From Sinorhizobium sojae CCBAU 05684 (GTDB lineage Bacteria; Pseudomonadota; Alphaproteobacteria; Rhizobiales; Rhizobiaceae): a stretch of 64,000 nt of DNA. A program made the position numbers and the translations under genes. The stretch spans positions 3,415,001-3,479,000 of the forward strand of contig NZ_CP023067.1 of NCBI RefSeq assembly GCF_002288525.1, given 5' to 3'. Positions 19,516-28,720 of this stretch are shown here, piece by piece. Each line of letters opens with the position of its first letter. The first letter of the stretch is position 1. Below the pieces are notes generated by a model. It ran no database searches, was not told the origin of the DNA, and was given only the letters and a program-made list of their open reading frames with translations.

Positions 19516-22500
19516 ATGGTTAGCAGCGTAAAGAACGACAGATTTTTAGTCGTTTCTGATGCAGTCAATAATATCGCTTTGGCTTCTTCTGGAAATACGA
19601 GCAGCGATAAGAAAAATACAACTGCTGGGCGGAAGATCGATCCGAACAATGAGCCGTCAGCTTCCGTATTCCTTCCTGGTGCAATTTCCACGAAGAACGC
19701 GGTCCTTCCGCCTGTGAGCCTGGCGAGCACGAGCAGTTCCGGGTCGGCGGCGCCGGTGGAAGTTCTGCCGGATGTTCCGGCCCCGGTGCTTGCATCGTCT
19801 CTGTTCGGTTCGTCTCGCCTCTATGATAACGGGTTGCTTTCCGAGATCGCGAAGCGCCCGGACCTTTTCAAGAAGACGATTGATATCCTTGCCAGGCGAA
19901 TGTTCGGGGATGACGCCGCCGCAGCCAAGGCATTCAGCGGAGCTTTGTTGGAAAAGCTGCCCGTTGTGCTGAACGAGATCGCGACAGGCAAGCTCTCGAT
20001 CAACGATCTGCCGAATTCCCTGGGCTCGATCGGTGCGAGTCTTTCCGTCCCTGAGGGCGTGAGGGCCTCCAAATACCAGTTGGCGCTCGGGGAGGCCCTG
20101 CTGGCTCTGACCCAGGGTGCTGCCCTTGCTTCGCAGACCTGGCCGGACACCCTGGATCAGCCCGTGATGGGATTGGACAAGAATGGCAAGCTTGTGCGGT
20201 TGCCGGCATTCAAGTCCATGGGCGACAGGCAGGTTGAAGCCTTGATCGGCATTGCGACCGGTCTTGCCGGACGATGGATCTCCGAAGTCAATACCGGTGC
20301 CTATCGGCCCGGAACGCGCGGGTACGACCGGAGGCAGATGGACGCAAGCCTCTTTGGCGGCGAAGACAAGGGCTGGGACAAGCAGCTTGGTCAAGCCTTC
20401 GGCGTCGGCGTTCTGCAGCACTCGGTCGACCTGACGGTCACGACTATCAACAATCTCGTGCCGGAGAGCGAAATAGAGGCGCCGAAGATTTACGGACAAG
20501 CCTTCGTCTACGATCGCGTGCTGCCATCCATGGACGGTCAGCTCGGCCGAACCATCTTTGGCGGCGAGCTTTACGACCGGAACCTGATGGAGGCCCTGTC
20601 CGGCCGAATGGAACTCTTCCGGCCCGCCGTCGAGATGATGGCCAGGAACCTTTATGGCGATAACGAAGCGGCGGTCGACGCTTTCGTTGCCACGGTAATG
20701 GAAATTTTTCCCTCGTTCTGGGAGAAGACGGCAAATCGTGAATTCTCTGGGCGCGATATCCAGGGGCACTTCGACCGTCTCCTGAGAGACGTCGACGTGC
20801 CGTCGGATATTAGTGCCGGCGAGTTCAAGGCCGCAGTTCAGGATGCCGTCACGGCGCTTATCCATGGCGGCGCGCTCGTTGCGCAATCGCAGCCGAAGGA
20901 TGTCGGTCAGCCTCTGGTTGTGCGGGACGCTCACGGCAATTTCGTCAGGCAGACCGGCCTGAACACCTTTGGCGATGCGGAAATCGCCGCCATGATCGCG
21001 GGAGCGACCGGACTTGCCGGGCGCTATGTTGCGGATATGCGTGCCGGCACCAAGGAGGATGTGCGAAGCCCGCTATCGCCCCAGCATATGGCCGAGATCG
21101 ACAGAAATATGTTTGCCACCGAGGATCTCGGCTGGGATGAGCAGATGCTCGCGGCCTTCGGGTGGGCAGACTCGAAGACCGCATCCGACGTGTTGACGGA
21201 TTTTGTCGGGAACCACGCGGATGGAGCGGCTTTCGAGAGTCCGAAGCCGCCAGAGGCGGAAAAGGCAGACGATCCGGTCGTCAGCGAAGAATCCCGGAAG
21301 GTGAGTGCGGAGTGGCGCAGCAAAGGCACCGCCTCGACCACTTATGCCGCTGACATGGCAAGCTTTGAAGACAAGAAGTTCCAGTTTCTGGAAGAGGCGG
21401 TCGAGGACGTCGACAGACGCTTCGTCGGCTCCGGCAATATTTACGCGCTTTACAAGCTTTCGGCCGAACAAAGGGCTGCCTTGCTTCACGATCTGCTGAA
21501 GTTGAAGGCCGAGTTCGAATATTGGGCCGACGACACGAGACCGGCTTCCATCGACGACGATGTGGACCATGATGACGTGTCGCGCGCAAGAAAGGAACTC
21601 GACAGGCGCATTGAGAAGCTGCTTGTGGATCCCGATACCTCTGCCTACCTCGACAAAGTCATGACGGATGCCAAGAGGGCTTTCCTGGCCCGGCCGGAAA
21701 ATGCCGATCTGCGAACGCGCCTGGAAAATGCCTATCTTAACGACATTGTTGGCGGAAAAGCCATCGACCGGGCGTTGGCCGAAGGCAAGTCATTCGAGGA
21801 GGCGCTCAACGACTATGCCCGCGAAAACGCGGAACTGATGGGAACGCTCGATCCGTCATTCATCGAAAAGCATGGCGGCGCAGCGTCGGCCACCCTGAGC
21901 GCAATCGTCTACGAGCACTATGCCTCCGGCAACAATACGGAAATTCTCAAGAACGCGTTTCCCGAGGGCGCTAATTTCGATGAAGCAGTTCTGCCAACCA
22001 TCGAGAAGATGGTCGACGACTTTCTCGAAAAGAGCGGGGGCCTCTATCCGGACAGGAAAGAGGCCAGGGATGCACTTATTCGACAGGTTCTCACCGACAC
22101 TAACAGGGTAACAAGCGCCATCCGGGGCGGCATGAGCATGGAAGATGCCTGGGCTGACTACCAGGCTGACGTGAAAGGCAAGCTCTCCAACAGCCCCATG
22201 TACCGTGACCTCTACAAGGCCGGGATCACGCACATGGTGCAGGCGGTCACGATGGGGATGGTGATCACGTCCACTCTCGTGACCGACAAGTCGAAGTGGG
22301 ACGGCAAGCGGATCGCGACGACGATTGCAATGGGCAGCCTGGTGGCTGGTTACCTACTCGAGGGCACGGGCAAATTGATGTCGAAGGTGGGTGGTAGGTT
22401 TGCTCCCTTCACCGATAACCGGCCGATCACCCTCCAGGCTCTCCTGAAGCAGAGCAAGATCGGCTATTTCTCCAATCCGAACAATACATTGTTCAACCCG

Positions 22501-23025
22501 ACGGCTTTGAAGACCGCCGGACAAGCCCTTGGCGTTGCCGCCGGCATCATCTTCTCCGCGGTGTCGTTCATCGACGCGAAAAAGGCGTTCAAGGAGGGCG
22601 ACAAGCCCCAAGGCGCACTTCTTGTCACCTTGGGGGTGAATGGTGCACTCGGCAGCGCCCTCGGCTTGAGTGGTGCGGTGCTTGAAGCGGCCGTCCCCTA
22701 TCTCACGGCGACTTTCTCGAATGGCGCCGCCTGGGTCGCTACGAGCGGGGCCGTCATGGCGGGCGCCGGCATGGCGCTGGCCGCCGTCGGTCTCGCGGTC
22801 GGCATAGGCCTCAGTGTCTATATGGGATTCAAATCGTACAACAAGTACAAGAAACGGGTGAACGGCATGCGCGATCGCATGGAGACATACACCGGCATAA
22901 AGATCCCGTTCGAGAATAGCCGTAGCCGCGATACGTATGAGCAGCCTCCAGAGATCAAACGCCACGGCGGGCCGGCAAAATTCGACAGGACCATCACTGT
23001 CTCCGCCGGACCTCTACCAACTTGA
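19516..23025 (+). CDS. Large HrpK/HrpF/NolX-like protein with duplicated N-terminal module
   Basis: 1169 residues, no signal peptide; the first 90 residues are Ser/Ala/Asn-rich and look disordered. Two related modules follow (about 91-296 and 345-549). Each has an SSLFG or RTIFG start, LARRMFGDD or MARNLYGDN, a GAALASQ or GALVAQS segment, and ATGLAGR, and each ends near a W.....AFG pattern. A charged helical middle (about 560-880) leads to a C-terminal part with several hydrophobic helices (about 904-1100). Imperfect repeats plus hydrophobic C-terminal helices recall type III translocon proteins (HrpF, NolX, HrpK). No type III secretion gene is in the window, so the route and role are open. 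Confidence 0.6.
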   Translation: MVSSVKNDRFLVVSDAVNNIALASSGNTSSDKKNTTAGRKIDPNNEPSASVFLPGAISTKNAVLPPVSLASTSSSGSAAPVEVLPDVPAPVLASSLFGSSRLYDNGLLSEIAKRPDLFKKTIDILARRMFGDDAAAAKAFSGALLEKLPVVLNEIATGKLSINDLPNSLGSIGASLSVPEGVRASKYQLALGEALLALTQGAALASQTWPDTLDQPVMGLDKNGKLVRLPAFKSMGDRQVEALIGIATGLAGRWISEVNTGAYRPGTRGYDRRQMDASLFGGEDKGWDKQLGQAFGVGVLQHSVDLTVTTINNLVPESEIEAPKIYGQAFVYDRVLPSMDGQLGRTIFGGELYDRNLMEALSGRMELFRPAVEMMARNLYGDNEAAVDAFVATVMEIFPSFWEKTANREFSGRDIQGHFDRLLRDVDVPSDISAGEFKAAVQDAVTALIHGGALVAQSQPKDVGQPLVVRDAHGNFVRQTGLNTFGDAEIAAMIAGATGLAGRYVADMRAGTKEDVRSPLSPQHMAEIDRNMFATEDLGWDEQMLAAFGWADSKTASDVLTDFVGNHADGAAFESPKPPEAEKADDPVVSEESRKVSAEWRSKGTASTTYAADMASFEDKKFQFLEEAVEDVDRRFVGSGNIYALYKLSAEQRAALLHDLLKLKAEFEYWADDTRPASIDDDVDHDDVSRARKELDRRIEKLLVDPDTSAYLDKVMTDAKRAFLARPENADLRTRLENAYLNDIVGGKAIDRALAEGKSFEEALNDYARENAELMGTLDPSFIEKHGGAASATLSAIVYEHYASGNNTEILKNAFPEGANFDEAVLPTIEKMVDDFLEKSGGLYPDRKEARDALIRQVLTDTNRVTSAIRGGMSMEDAWADYQADVKGKLSNSPMYRDLYKAGITHMVQAVTMGMVITSTLVTDKSKWDGKRIATTIAMGSLVAGYLLEGTGKLMSKVGGRFAPFTDNRPITLQALLKQSKIGYFSNPNNTLFNPTALKTAGQALGVAAGIIFSAVSFIDAKKAFKEGDKPQGALLVTLGVNGALGSALGLSGAVLEAAVPYLTATFSNGAAWVATSGAVMAGAGMALAAVGLAVGIGLSVYMGFKSYNKYKKRVNGMRDRMETYTGIKIPFENSRSRDTYEQPPEIKRHGGPAKFDRTITVSAGPLPT

Positions 23026-23139
23026 AGCGTGCCGCTCGCCTGGACTGCTGATCGAAGCGCATCTCCGCTCCTGTGGCACTGCGAGCTTCACTGCGGAGGC
23101 TGGATCCTTGTATCGGGATCAGCAGCCGGGCGACCGTGA

Positions 23140-23234
23140 CAGCGCCGCGCGTCTTTTCAGACGCTCGAAGGTCGCTGAAACTCTCTGAGACTGCGCATCG
23201 GTCCGAAAAGCGGTACGATTTTCGGACCGATGCG
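23140..23234. repeat. RIME-like intergenic repeat
   Basis: Begins AGCGCCGCGCGTCTTTTCAG and ends with the palindrome GCATCGGTCCGAAAAGCGG / ATTTTCGGACCGATGC. Related copies occur at several other gene ends in this window. Such mosaic palindromic elements are a known feature of Sinorhizobium and Rhizobium intergenic DNA. It probably also acts as a 3' hairpin for the HrpK-like gene. Confidence 0.75.
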
Positions 23235-23343
23235 TAAAATCTTCGGTGCGTTGCCTGAGGCCGCGTAGCGCGATGGCAATAAGCAAAAAGCTGGAACTCC
23301 GTTCTTCCGCAAAGCCGGTAAAAAATACGCTCGCAAATTCCGC

Positions 23344-23374
23344 TTGAACCTCTAGCCGCTAGAGGTCGTAGCCT
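23344..23374 (+). promoter_or_regulatory. MerR-type metal-responsive promoter
   Basis: The -35 box TTGAAC (23344-23349) and a -10 box TAGCCT (23369-23374) are separated by 19 bp, the long spacer that MerR-family activators need. Between them lies a perfect palindrome, ACCTCTAG-CCG-CTAGAGGT (23348-23366), close to CadR/PbrR/ZntR operators. It stands 27 bp before the metal ATPase start. No merR-family gene is in the window, so the regulator acts from elsewhere. Confidence 0.85.
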
Positions 23375-23400
23375 GCTTCGGTAGTCTGAAGGAGCAAGGC

Positions 23401-25620
23401 ATGGCGGATACCGAAAGCCGATTCCGTGTCGAGGGGATGGATTGCGCATCCTGCGCGGCGAAGATCGATGCCGCGGTGCGGCGGGTCGCGGGTGTTAACG
23501 ACGTCAGCGTCTCGGTAGTGGCGGGCACGATGACGGTTCGCCACATGGCGCGCGACGATGTCGCGCCGGCGATCGTGCACAAGGTCGGCGGTCTTGGTTA
23601 TGAACTTCGGCCGCTCGCCGATCGCGCGAGGCAAGGCTTTCATGGCGGCGATCAGGATTGCTGCTCCGGCTCGCACGTCCATGAATGCTCCCATCCGGGG
23701 CGAAACGTTCCCGTTGCACCGAAGCGTTCTCGCGCCGGCGAGGCAACGCCTGCCGTGCGCTGGTGGCGAACGGGAAAAGGGAAACTGACGATCGCCTGCG
23801 GCGTGGCGCTCGTGCTCGCCTATGGCACGGGGCTGCTCCTGCCTACGACGGAGCCGTGGATATTCACGCTTGCCATGCTGGTGGGTCTGCTGCCGATCGC
23901 AAGGCGTGCGGTTGCGGCCGCCCTTGGCGGCACGCCGTTCTCCATCGAAATGTTGATGTCGATCGCCGCCATTGGCGCCGTGTTTCTCGGGGCAGTCGAG
24001 GAGGCGGCGATGGTGGTGTTTCTCTTCCTGATCGGCGAGCTTTTGGAAGGTGTGGCCGCCGGCAAGGCGCGGGCGAGCATTCAGGCGTTGACGGCGCTGA
24101 TGCCGCAGTCGGCGCTGATGGAGGTCGAAGGCGGAAGGCGGGAGGTTGCTGCCGAGAGCCTGCCGGTCGGGGCAACGATCTTCGTGCGTCCCGGCGACCG
24201 CATCGCCGCCGACGGCGCGATCCTGGACGGCGAGAGCGGCATCGACGAAGCGCCGGTCACCGGCGAGAGCACGCCCGTCCGCAAGGGATCGGGCGAACGG
24301 GTCTTCGCCGGAACGATCAATGGGGAAGGTGCGCTGAGAATCCGCGTCACGGCCGCTTCTTCCGACAACACCATCGCTCGCGTCATCAGGCTCGTGGAGG
24401 AGGCGCAGGAGGCCAAGGCGCCGACGGAGCGCTTCATCGACCGCTTCTCGCGCTATTACACGCCGGGGGTCGTTCTGGTCGCGGGCCTGATCGCGACCTT
24501 GCCGCCGATCTTCCTCGGTGGCCTCTGGCAGGATTGGGTTTACCGGGCGCTCGCGCTATTGCTGATCGCCTGCCCCTGCGCGCTCGTCATCTCGACGCCG
24601 GCTGCGATCGCCGCGAGTCTGTCCACGGGCGCGCGCCGGGGCCTTTTGATCAAGGGCGGCGCCGTGCTCGAGAAGATCGGCCGCGTCACGGCCGTCGCCT
24701 TCGACAAGACCGGCACGCTGACGGAGGGCAAGCCGAAAGTGACCGAGGTGATCGGCTTCGACATGGCGGAAGCGGACGTGCTTCGCCACGCCGCCGCTTT
24801 GGAGCAGGGGGCGAGCCACCCGCTAGCCCGGGCAATCCTCGAACGCGCCGAGTCCTTGGGTCTGGACTTGCCTGCCGTCGCGCAGGGCAAGGTTCTCGGC
24901 GGCGTCGGCGTCGCCGGGCTTGTGAATGGCGCAAGCCTTTTTCTCGGCGCACCGAAGGCTGTCGATCGCCGAGTGCCGCTGACGGCTGAGCAGGCGGTGC
25001 GGATCGCTGCGCTCAACGAGGAGGGCAAGACCGTTTCCGTGCTTCTCGTCGACGGCCGGGTCGCGGGGGCGCTTGCCATGCGCGACGAGCCGCGTATCGA
25101 TGCGGAAGGTGGCGTGAGTGCGCTCGCCGGCGTCGGATTGCGGGTGCTGATGCTGACCGGCGACAACCGGCGCGCGGCGGCCGCGATCGCCGACCGTCTC
25201 GGCATCGAGGCCCGCGCCGAACTCCTGCCCGAGGACAAGCAGCGCATTGTCGCCGAACTGAGGGCGGAGGGCCATCTCGTCGCCAAGATCGGCGACGGCA
25301 TCAACGACGCCCCGGCGCTGGCGGCGGCCGATGTCGGCATCGCCATGGGGGGTGGCGCGGATGTGGCGCTCGAGACCGCGGACGCCGCGAGCCTCCACAG
25401 CCGGGTTTCCGATGTCGCTGCCATGGTCCGTCTGTCGCGCGCCACGATGCGCAACATCTACCAGAACATCGCGATGGCGCTCGGCCTCAAGGCCGTCTTC
25501 CTGGTGACGACCATTGCCGGCGTCACCGGTCTCTGGCCGGCGATCCTCGCCGACACCGGCGCCACCGTCCTGGTAACGATGAACGCGCTGAGGCTTTTGC
25601 GGGCGCCAGCGGCCCCTTGA
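23401..25620 (+). CDS. P1B-type heavy-metal (Zn/Cd/Pb-type) exporting ATPase
   Basis: 739 residues, an inner-membrane pump. The N-terminal HMA domain has GMDCASC near residues 13-19. A His/Cys-rich linker (DCCSGSHVHECSH near 88-100) follows, then the membrane core with IACPCALVIS (CPC near 391), phosphorylation site DKTGTLTEG near 435 and hinge GDGINDAPA near 631. CPC with these flanks, together with the CadR/ZntR-like promoter, suggests divalent Zn/Cd/Pb rather than Cu export; this is inference. GGAG precedes the ATG. Confidence 0.92.
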   Translation: MADTESRFRVEGMDCASCAAKIDAAVRRVAGVNDVSVSVVAGTMTVRHMARDDVAPAIVHKVGGLGYELRPLADRARQGFHGGDQDCCSGSHVHECSHPGRNVPVAPKRSRAGEATPAVRWWRTGKGKLTIACGVALVLAYGTGLLLPTTEPWIFTLAMLVGLLPIARRAVAAALGGTPFSIEMLMSIAAIGAVFLGAVEEAAMVVFLFLIGELLEGVAAGKARASIQALTALMPQSALMEVEGGRREVAAESLPVGATIFVRPGDRIAADGAILDGESGIDEAPVTGESTPVRKGSGERVFAGTINGEGALRIRVTAASSDNTIARVIRLVEEAQEAKAPTERFIDRFSRYYTPGVVLVAGLIATLPPIFLGGLWQDWVYRALALLLIACPCALVISTPAAIAASLSTGARRGLLIKGGAVLEKIGRVTAVAFDKTGTLTEGKPKVTEVIGFDMAEADVLRHAAALEQGASHPLARAILERAESLGLDLPAVAQGKVLGGVGVAGLVNGASLFLGAPKAVDRRVPLTAEQAVRIAALNEEGKTVSVLLVDGRVAGALAMRDEPRIDAEGGVSALAGVGLRVLMLTGDNRRAAAAIADRLGIEARAELLPEDKQRIVAELRAEGHLVAKIGDGINDAPALAAADVGIAMGGGADVALETADAASLHSRVSDVAAMVRLSRATMRNIYQNIAMALGLKAVFLVTTIAGVTGLWPAILADTGATVLVTMNALRLLRAPAAP

Positions 25621-25628
25621 GCCGCCCC

Positions 25629-25713
25629 AAAGCGCTGCACGTTATAGGACGCGCAAGAGGTCGCTGTAGCACTTTGAGTTACTGCAATCCTCATATCGAT
25701 TCATTAAGGTGCA
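25629..25713. repeat. RIME-like intergenic repeat
   Basis: AAGCGCTGCACGTTATAGGA and CGCTGTAGCACTTTGAGTTA match the left half of the rhizobial repeat also seen near 38390 and 45384. It lies just after the metal ATPase gene. Confidence 0.65.
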
Positions 25714-25781
25714 AGCAGCCGCTTTTCGCGCGGGAAATGGCCCTTCTCCCCTCTTTATATTCGCGCTGGACTCTCCCCAGG

Positions 25782-25819
25782 GATGTGGAGAGAGTATAGG
25801 GATGTGGAGAGATTATACG
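25782..25819. repeat. Two-copy 19-bp tandem repeat
   Basis: GATGTGGAGAGAGTATAGG is followed directly by a copy with two changes (GATGTGGAGAGATTATACG). Its function is unknown. It lies in the 430-bp gap before the nucleoside transporter genes. Confidence 0.8.
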
Positions 25820-25913
25820 GAGATCGCAATATGTGCGCGGACCGGAAGGCGTGGCGCGGCCCGGCGCCCCGTCCCGCGACCGCGATGTTGCGCTGCGATC
25901 GGGTATCGTTGAA

Positions 25914-25927
25914 TTGAAACGGTTCAA
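25914..25927. promoter_or_regulatory. Possible LacI-type operator upstream of the nucleoside transporter
   Basis: TTGAAACGGTTCAA is a near-perfect palindrome with the central CG typical of LacI-family operators. It lies about 125 bp before the ABC ATPase gene. Nucleoside operons are often under LacI-family (CytR/PurR-like) control. A single short site is weak evidence. Confidence 0.35.
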
Positions 25928-26050
25928 AAACATCGCGATCGAGGCTTTCGCGCCGCAAAATCGATGATAAACTTATACCAAACGGTAAAAAAGCCGGCAC
26001 GGTTCAGCGACGAGGGACCGAAGCGGGCGAATAGGGGATCGCAGGCCAAT

Positions 26051-27586
26051 ATGGATGATATTGCCATCGAATTGCGTGGGATCGACAAGAGCTTCGGTCC
26101 GGTCCACGCCAACAGGAACATCACTCTTACCGTCAGAAAAGGCACGATCCACGGCATTATCGGCGAGAACGGCGCGGGAAAATCCACGCTGATGTCGATC
26201 CTCTATGGCTTCTATCAGGCCGACGCCGGTGAAATCCTCGTCGACGGCAAGCCGGTTGCCATTCGCGATCCGAATGCCGCGATCGCCGTCGGCATCGGCA
26301 TGGTGCATCAGCACTTCATGCTGGTCGACAATTTCACGGTGCTCGAAAACGTCATCCTCGGCGCCGAGGACAACCAGATCCTCAACAAGGGCATCGCCAA
26401 GGCGCGCAGCGAACTGAAGCGGCTCGAGCAGGAATATGCACTCGAGGTCAATCCCGATGCGCTGATCGAGGACCTGCCCGTCGGCCTGCAGCAGCGGGTG
26501 GAGATCCTGAAGGCGCTCTATCGCAAGGCGGATATCCTAATTCTCGACGAGCCGACCGGCGTGCTGACGCCGGCCGAAGCCGATCATCTTTTCCGCATTC
26601 TCGGGCAATTGAAGGCGCAGGGTAAGACGATCATTCTCATCACCCATAAGCTGCGCGAGATCATGGCGATCACCGACGAGGTCTCGGTCATGCGCCGGGG
26701 CGAAATGGTCGCAACCCGCACGACGGGAGAGACCTCGGTCGAGGAGCTTGCGGAGCTCATGGTCGGCCGCCGGGTGCTGCTCCGCGTGGAGAAGGGCGAG
26801 AGCAAGCCGGGTGACGTGAAGCTCAAGGTCCAGGGCCTCACGGTCAAGGACAGTCGAGGCGTGACCATGGTCGACAACGTATCCTTCGAGGTCCACGCCG
26901 GCGAGATCGTCGGCATTGCCGGCGTGGCCGGCAACGGGCAGTCGGAACTCCTGGAGGCGATCGCCGGCATCCGCAAGGCGACGTCCGGGACCGTGCATTT
27001 GAACGGCAGGCCCGTCGACGTCACCGGCCACGCCGATCCGGCCGCTCTCAGAGATCGCGGCCTTGCCCATGTGCCGGAGGACCGCCATCACGTCGGTCTC
27101 GTCCTGAAATTCGAGGAGAGCGAGAACGCCATCCTCGGCTATCACCATGATCCGCGCTACTCGAACGGCATTCTCCTGAACGTCGACGCGATCCGTAAGG
27201 ATGCTGAGGAAAAGATCGGCAAATATGATATCCGCCCGCCGAATGCGCGGCTGAAGACGGCTAATTTCTCCGGCGGCAATCAGCAGAAGATCGTTCTTGC
27301 CCGCGAAATGGAGCGCGATCCGGATGTGCTGATCATCGGGCAGCCGACCCGCGGCGTCGATGTCGGGGCGATCGAATTCATTCATAAGCGGATCATCGAG
27401 ATGCGCGACCAGGGCAAGGCGGTGCTTCTGGTTTCCGTCGAGCTCGACGAAATTCGCTCCCTTTCCGACCGTATTCTCGTGATGTTTGCCGGCCGCGTCG
27501 TCGGCGAGCGCACCCCCGAGGCGACGGAAGGCGAACTCGGCCTCCTCATGGCAGGCGTTGAAGGCCGCAAGGAGGCAGCGGAATGA
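26051..27586 (+). CDS. BMP-type nucleoside ABC transporter, ATP-binding protein
   Basis: 511 residues with two fused ABC domains, as in YufO/RbsA-type ATPases. The first half has Walker A GENGAGKST and LILDEPTGVL. The second half has GVAGNGQSE in place of a strict Walker A and the SGGNQQK signature, the usual asymmetry of this family. It should power uptake of purine or pyrimidine nucleosides through the two permeases that follow. The start at 26051 (MDDIAIELRG) matches the family; the upstream in-frame extension does not. The stop overlaps the next start by 4 bp. Confidence 0.92.
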   Translation: MDDIAIELRGIDKSFGPVHANRNITLTVRKGTIHGIIGENGAGKSTLMSILYGFYQADAGEILVDGKPVAIRDPNAAIAVGIGMVHQHFMLVDNFTVLENVILGAEDNQILNKGIAKARSELKRLEQEYALEVNPDALIEDLPVGLQQRVEILKALYRKADILILDEPTGVLTPAEADHLFRILGQLKAQGKTIILITHKLREIMAITDEVSVMRRGEMVATRTTGETSVEELAELMVGRRVLLRVEKGESKPGDVKLKVQGLTVKDSRGVTMVDNVSFEVHAGEIVGIAGVAGNGQSELLEAIAGIRKATSGTVHLNGRPVDVTGHADPAALRDRGLAHVPEDRHHVGLVLKFEESENAILGYHHDPRYSNGILLNVDAIRKDAEEKIGKYDIRPPNARLKTANFSGGNQQKIVLAREMERDPDVLIIGQPTRGVDVGAIEFIHKRIIEMRDQGKAVLLVSVELDEIRSLSDRILVMFAGRVVGERTPEATEGELGLLMAGVEGRKEAAE

Positions 27587-28716
27587 GCGTTCCCTATGCG
27601 AGACTCCCGGGCTGGGTCGAGTACGGCCTGATCCCGCTGGTCAATCTTGCCGTCGCCTTCCTCGTTGCCGGTCTCGTCGTGCTGCTCGTCGGCGAAAATC
27701 CGCTCGAAGCCGCCTATCATCTGATCAACGGCGCCTTCGGCCGCGGCGAATATATCGGCTTCACGCTCTATTACGCGACAACCTTCATCTTCACCGGGCT
27801 CGCCGTCGCCGTCGCCTTCCACGCCGGGCTCTTCAATATCGGCGGCGAAGGCCAGGCCTATGTAGGCGGCATCGGGGTGGCGCTCGCTTGCCTGTGGCTC
27901 GACCAGGTAATGCCCTGGTACGTGGTCTTCCCGCTTGCGATCGTCGGCTCCGCCTTTTTCGGCGCGCTTTGGGCCTTCCTGCCGGGTTGGCTGCAGGCCA
28001 GGCGCGGCAGCCACATCGTCATCACCACCATCATGTTCAACTTCATCGCCTCGAGCCTGATGGTCTATCTGCTGACGCGCGTCCTGAAGCCGCTCGGATC
28101 GATGGCGCCCCAGACGCGCACCTTCGCGGAAGGCGGACAATTGCCGAAGCTCGACTGGCTGCTTTCGATCTTCGGGTTGAATGTCGGCACGGCCCCCTTC
28201 AACATCTCCTTTCTCCTGGCCCTTGCCGCCGCCTTCGCCGTATGGGTGTTGATCTGGCGCACCAGGCTCGGTTACGAGATGCGTACCATGGGCCATAGCC
28301 CGTCGGCTGCCCGCTACGCCGGCATTCGCGAGAGCCGCATCATCGTCATCACGATGATGATCTCGGGCGGCCTCGCCGGGATGATGGCGCTGAACCCGAT
28401 CATGGGCGAGCAGTTCCGCATGCAGCTCGACTTCGTGCAGGGCGCCGGCTTCGTCGGCATTGCCGTGGCGCTGATGGGCCGCTCGCATCCGGGCGGCATC
28501 ATCCCCGCCGCGATCCTGTTCGGGGTGCTCTATCAGGGCGGGGCGGAGATCGCCTTCGAGATGCCGTCGATCTCGCGCGACATGATCGTCATCATCCAGG
28601 GCCTCGTCATCCTCTTCGCCGGCGCACTCGAAAACATGTTCCGTCCTGCGATCACGCGCGCCTTCGCCACGCGCGGCCAGCGGGCGGCTGCCGTCGTCCA
28701 GACCAAGGGAGCCTGA
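27583..28716 (+). CDS. BMP-type nucleoside ABC transporter permease 1 (YufP-like)
   Basis: A 377-residue polytopic permease. It has the family motif NIGGEGQAYVGG and the cytoplasmic coupling region GYEMRTMGHSPSAARYAGI. It forms the channel with the 323-residue permease 4 bp downstream. Start ATGA overlap with the ATPase gene indicates coupling. Confidence 0.91.
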   Translation: MSVPYARLPGWVEYGLIPLVNLAVAFLVAGLVVLLVGENPLEAAYHLINGAFGRGEYIGFTLYYATTFIFTGLAVAVAFHAGLFNIGGEGQAYVGGIGVALACLWLDQVMPWYVVFPLAIVGSAFFGALWAFLPGWLQARRGSHIVITTIMFNFIASSLMVYLLTRVLKPLGSMAPQTRTFAEGGQLPKLDWLLSIFGLNVGTAPFNISFLLALAAAFAVWVLIWRTRLGYEMRTMGHSPSAARYAGIRESRIIVITMMISGGLAGMMALNPIMGEQFRMQLDFVQGAGFVGIAVALMGRSHPGGIIPAAILFGVLYQGGAEIAFEMPSISRDMIVIIQGLVILFAGALENMFRPAITRAFATRGQRAAAVVQTKGA

Positions 28717-28720
28717 GCCC

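Noticed and set aside
19516-23025. A type III secretion locus around the HrpK-like gene
   Set aside because: No secretion ATPase, export or needle genes are found on either side; the gene is alone.
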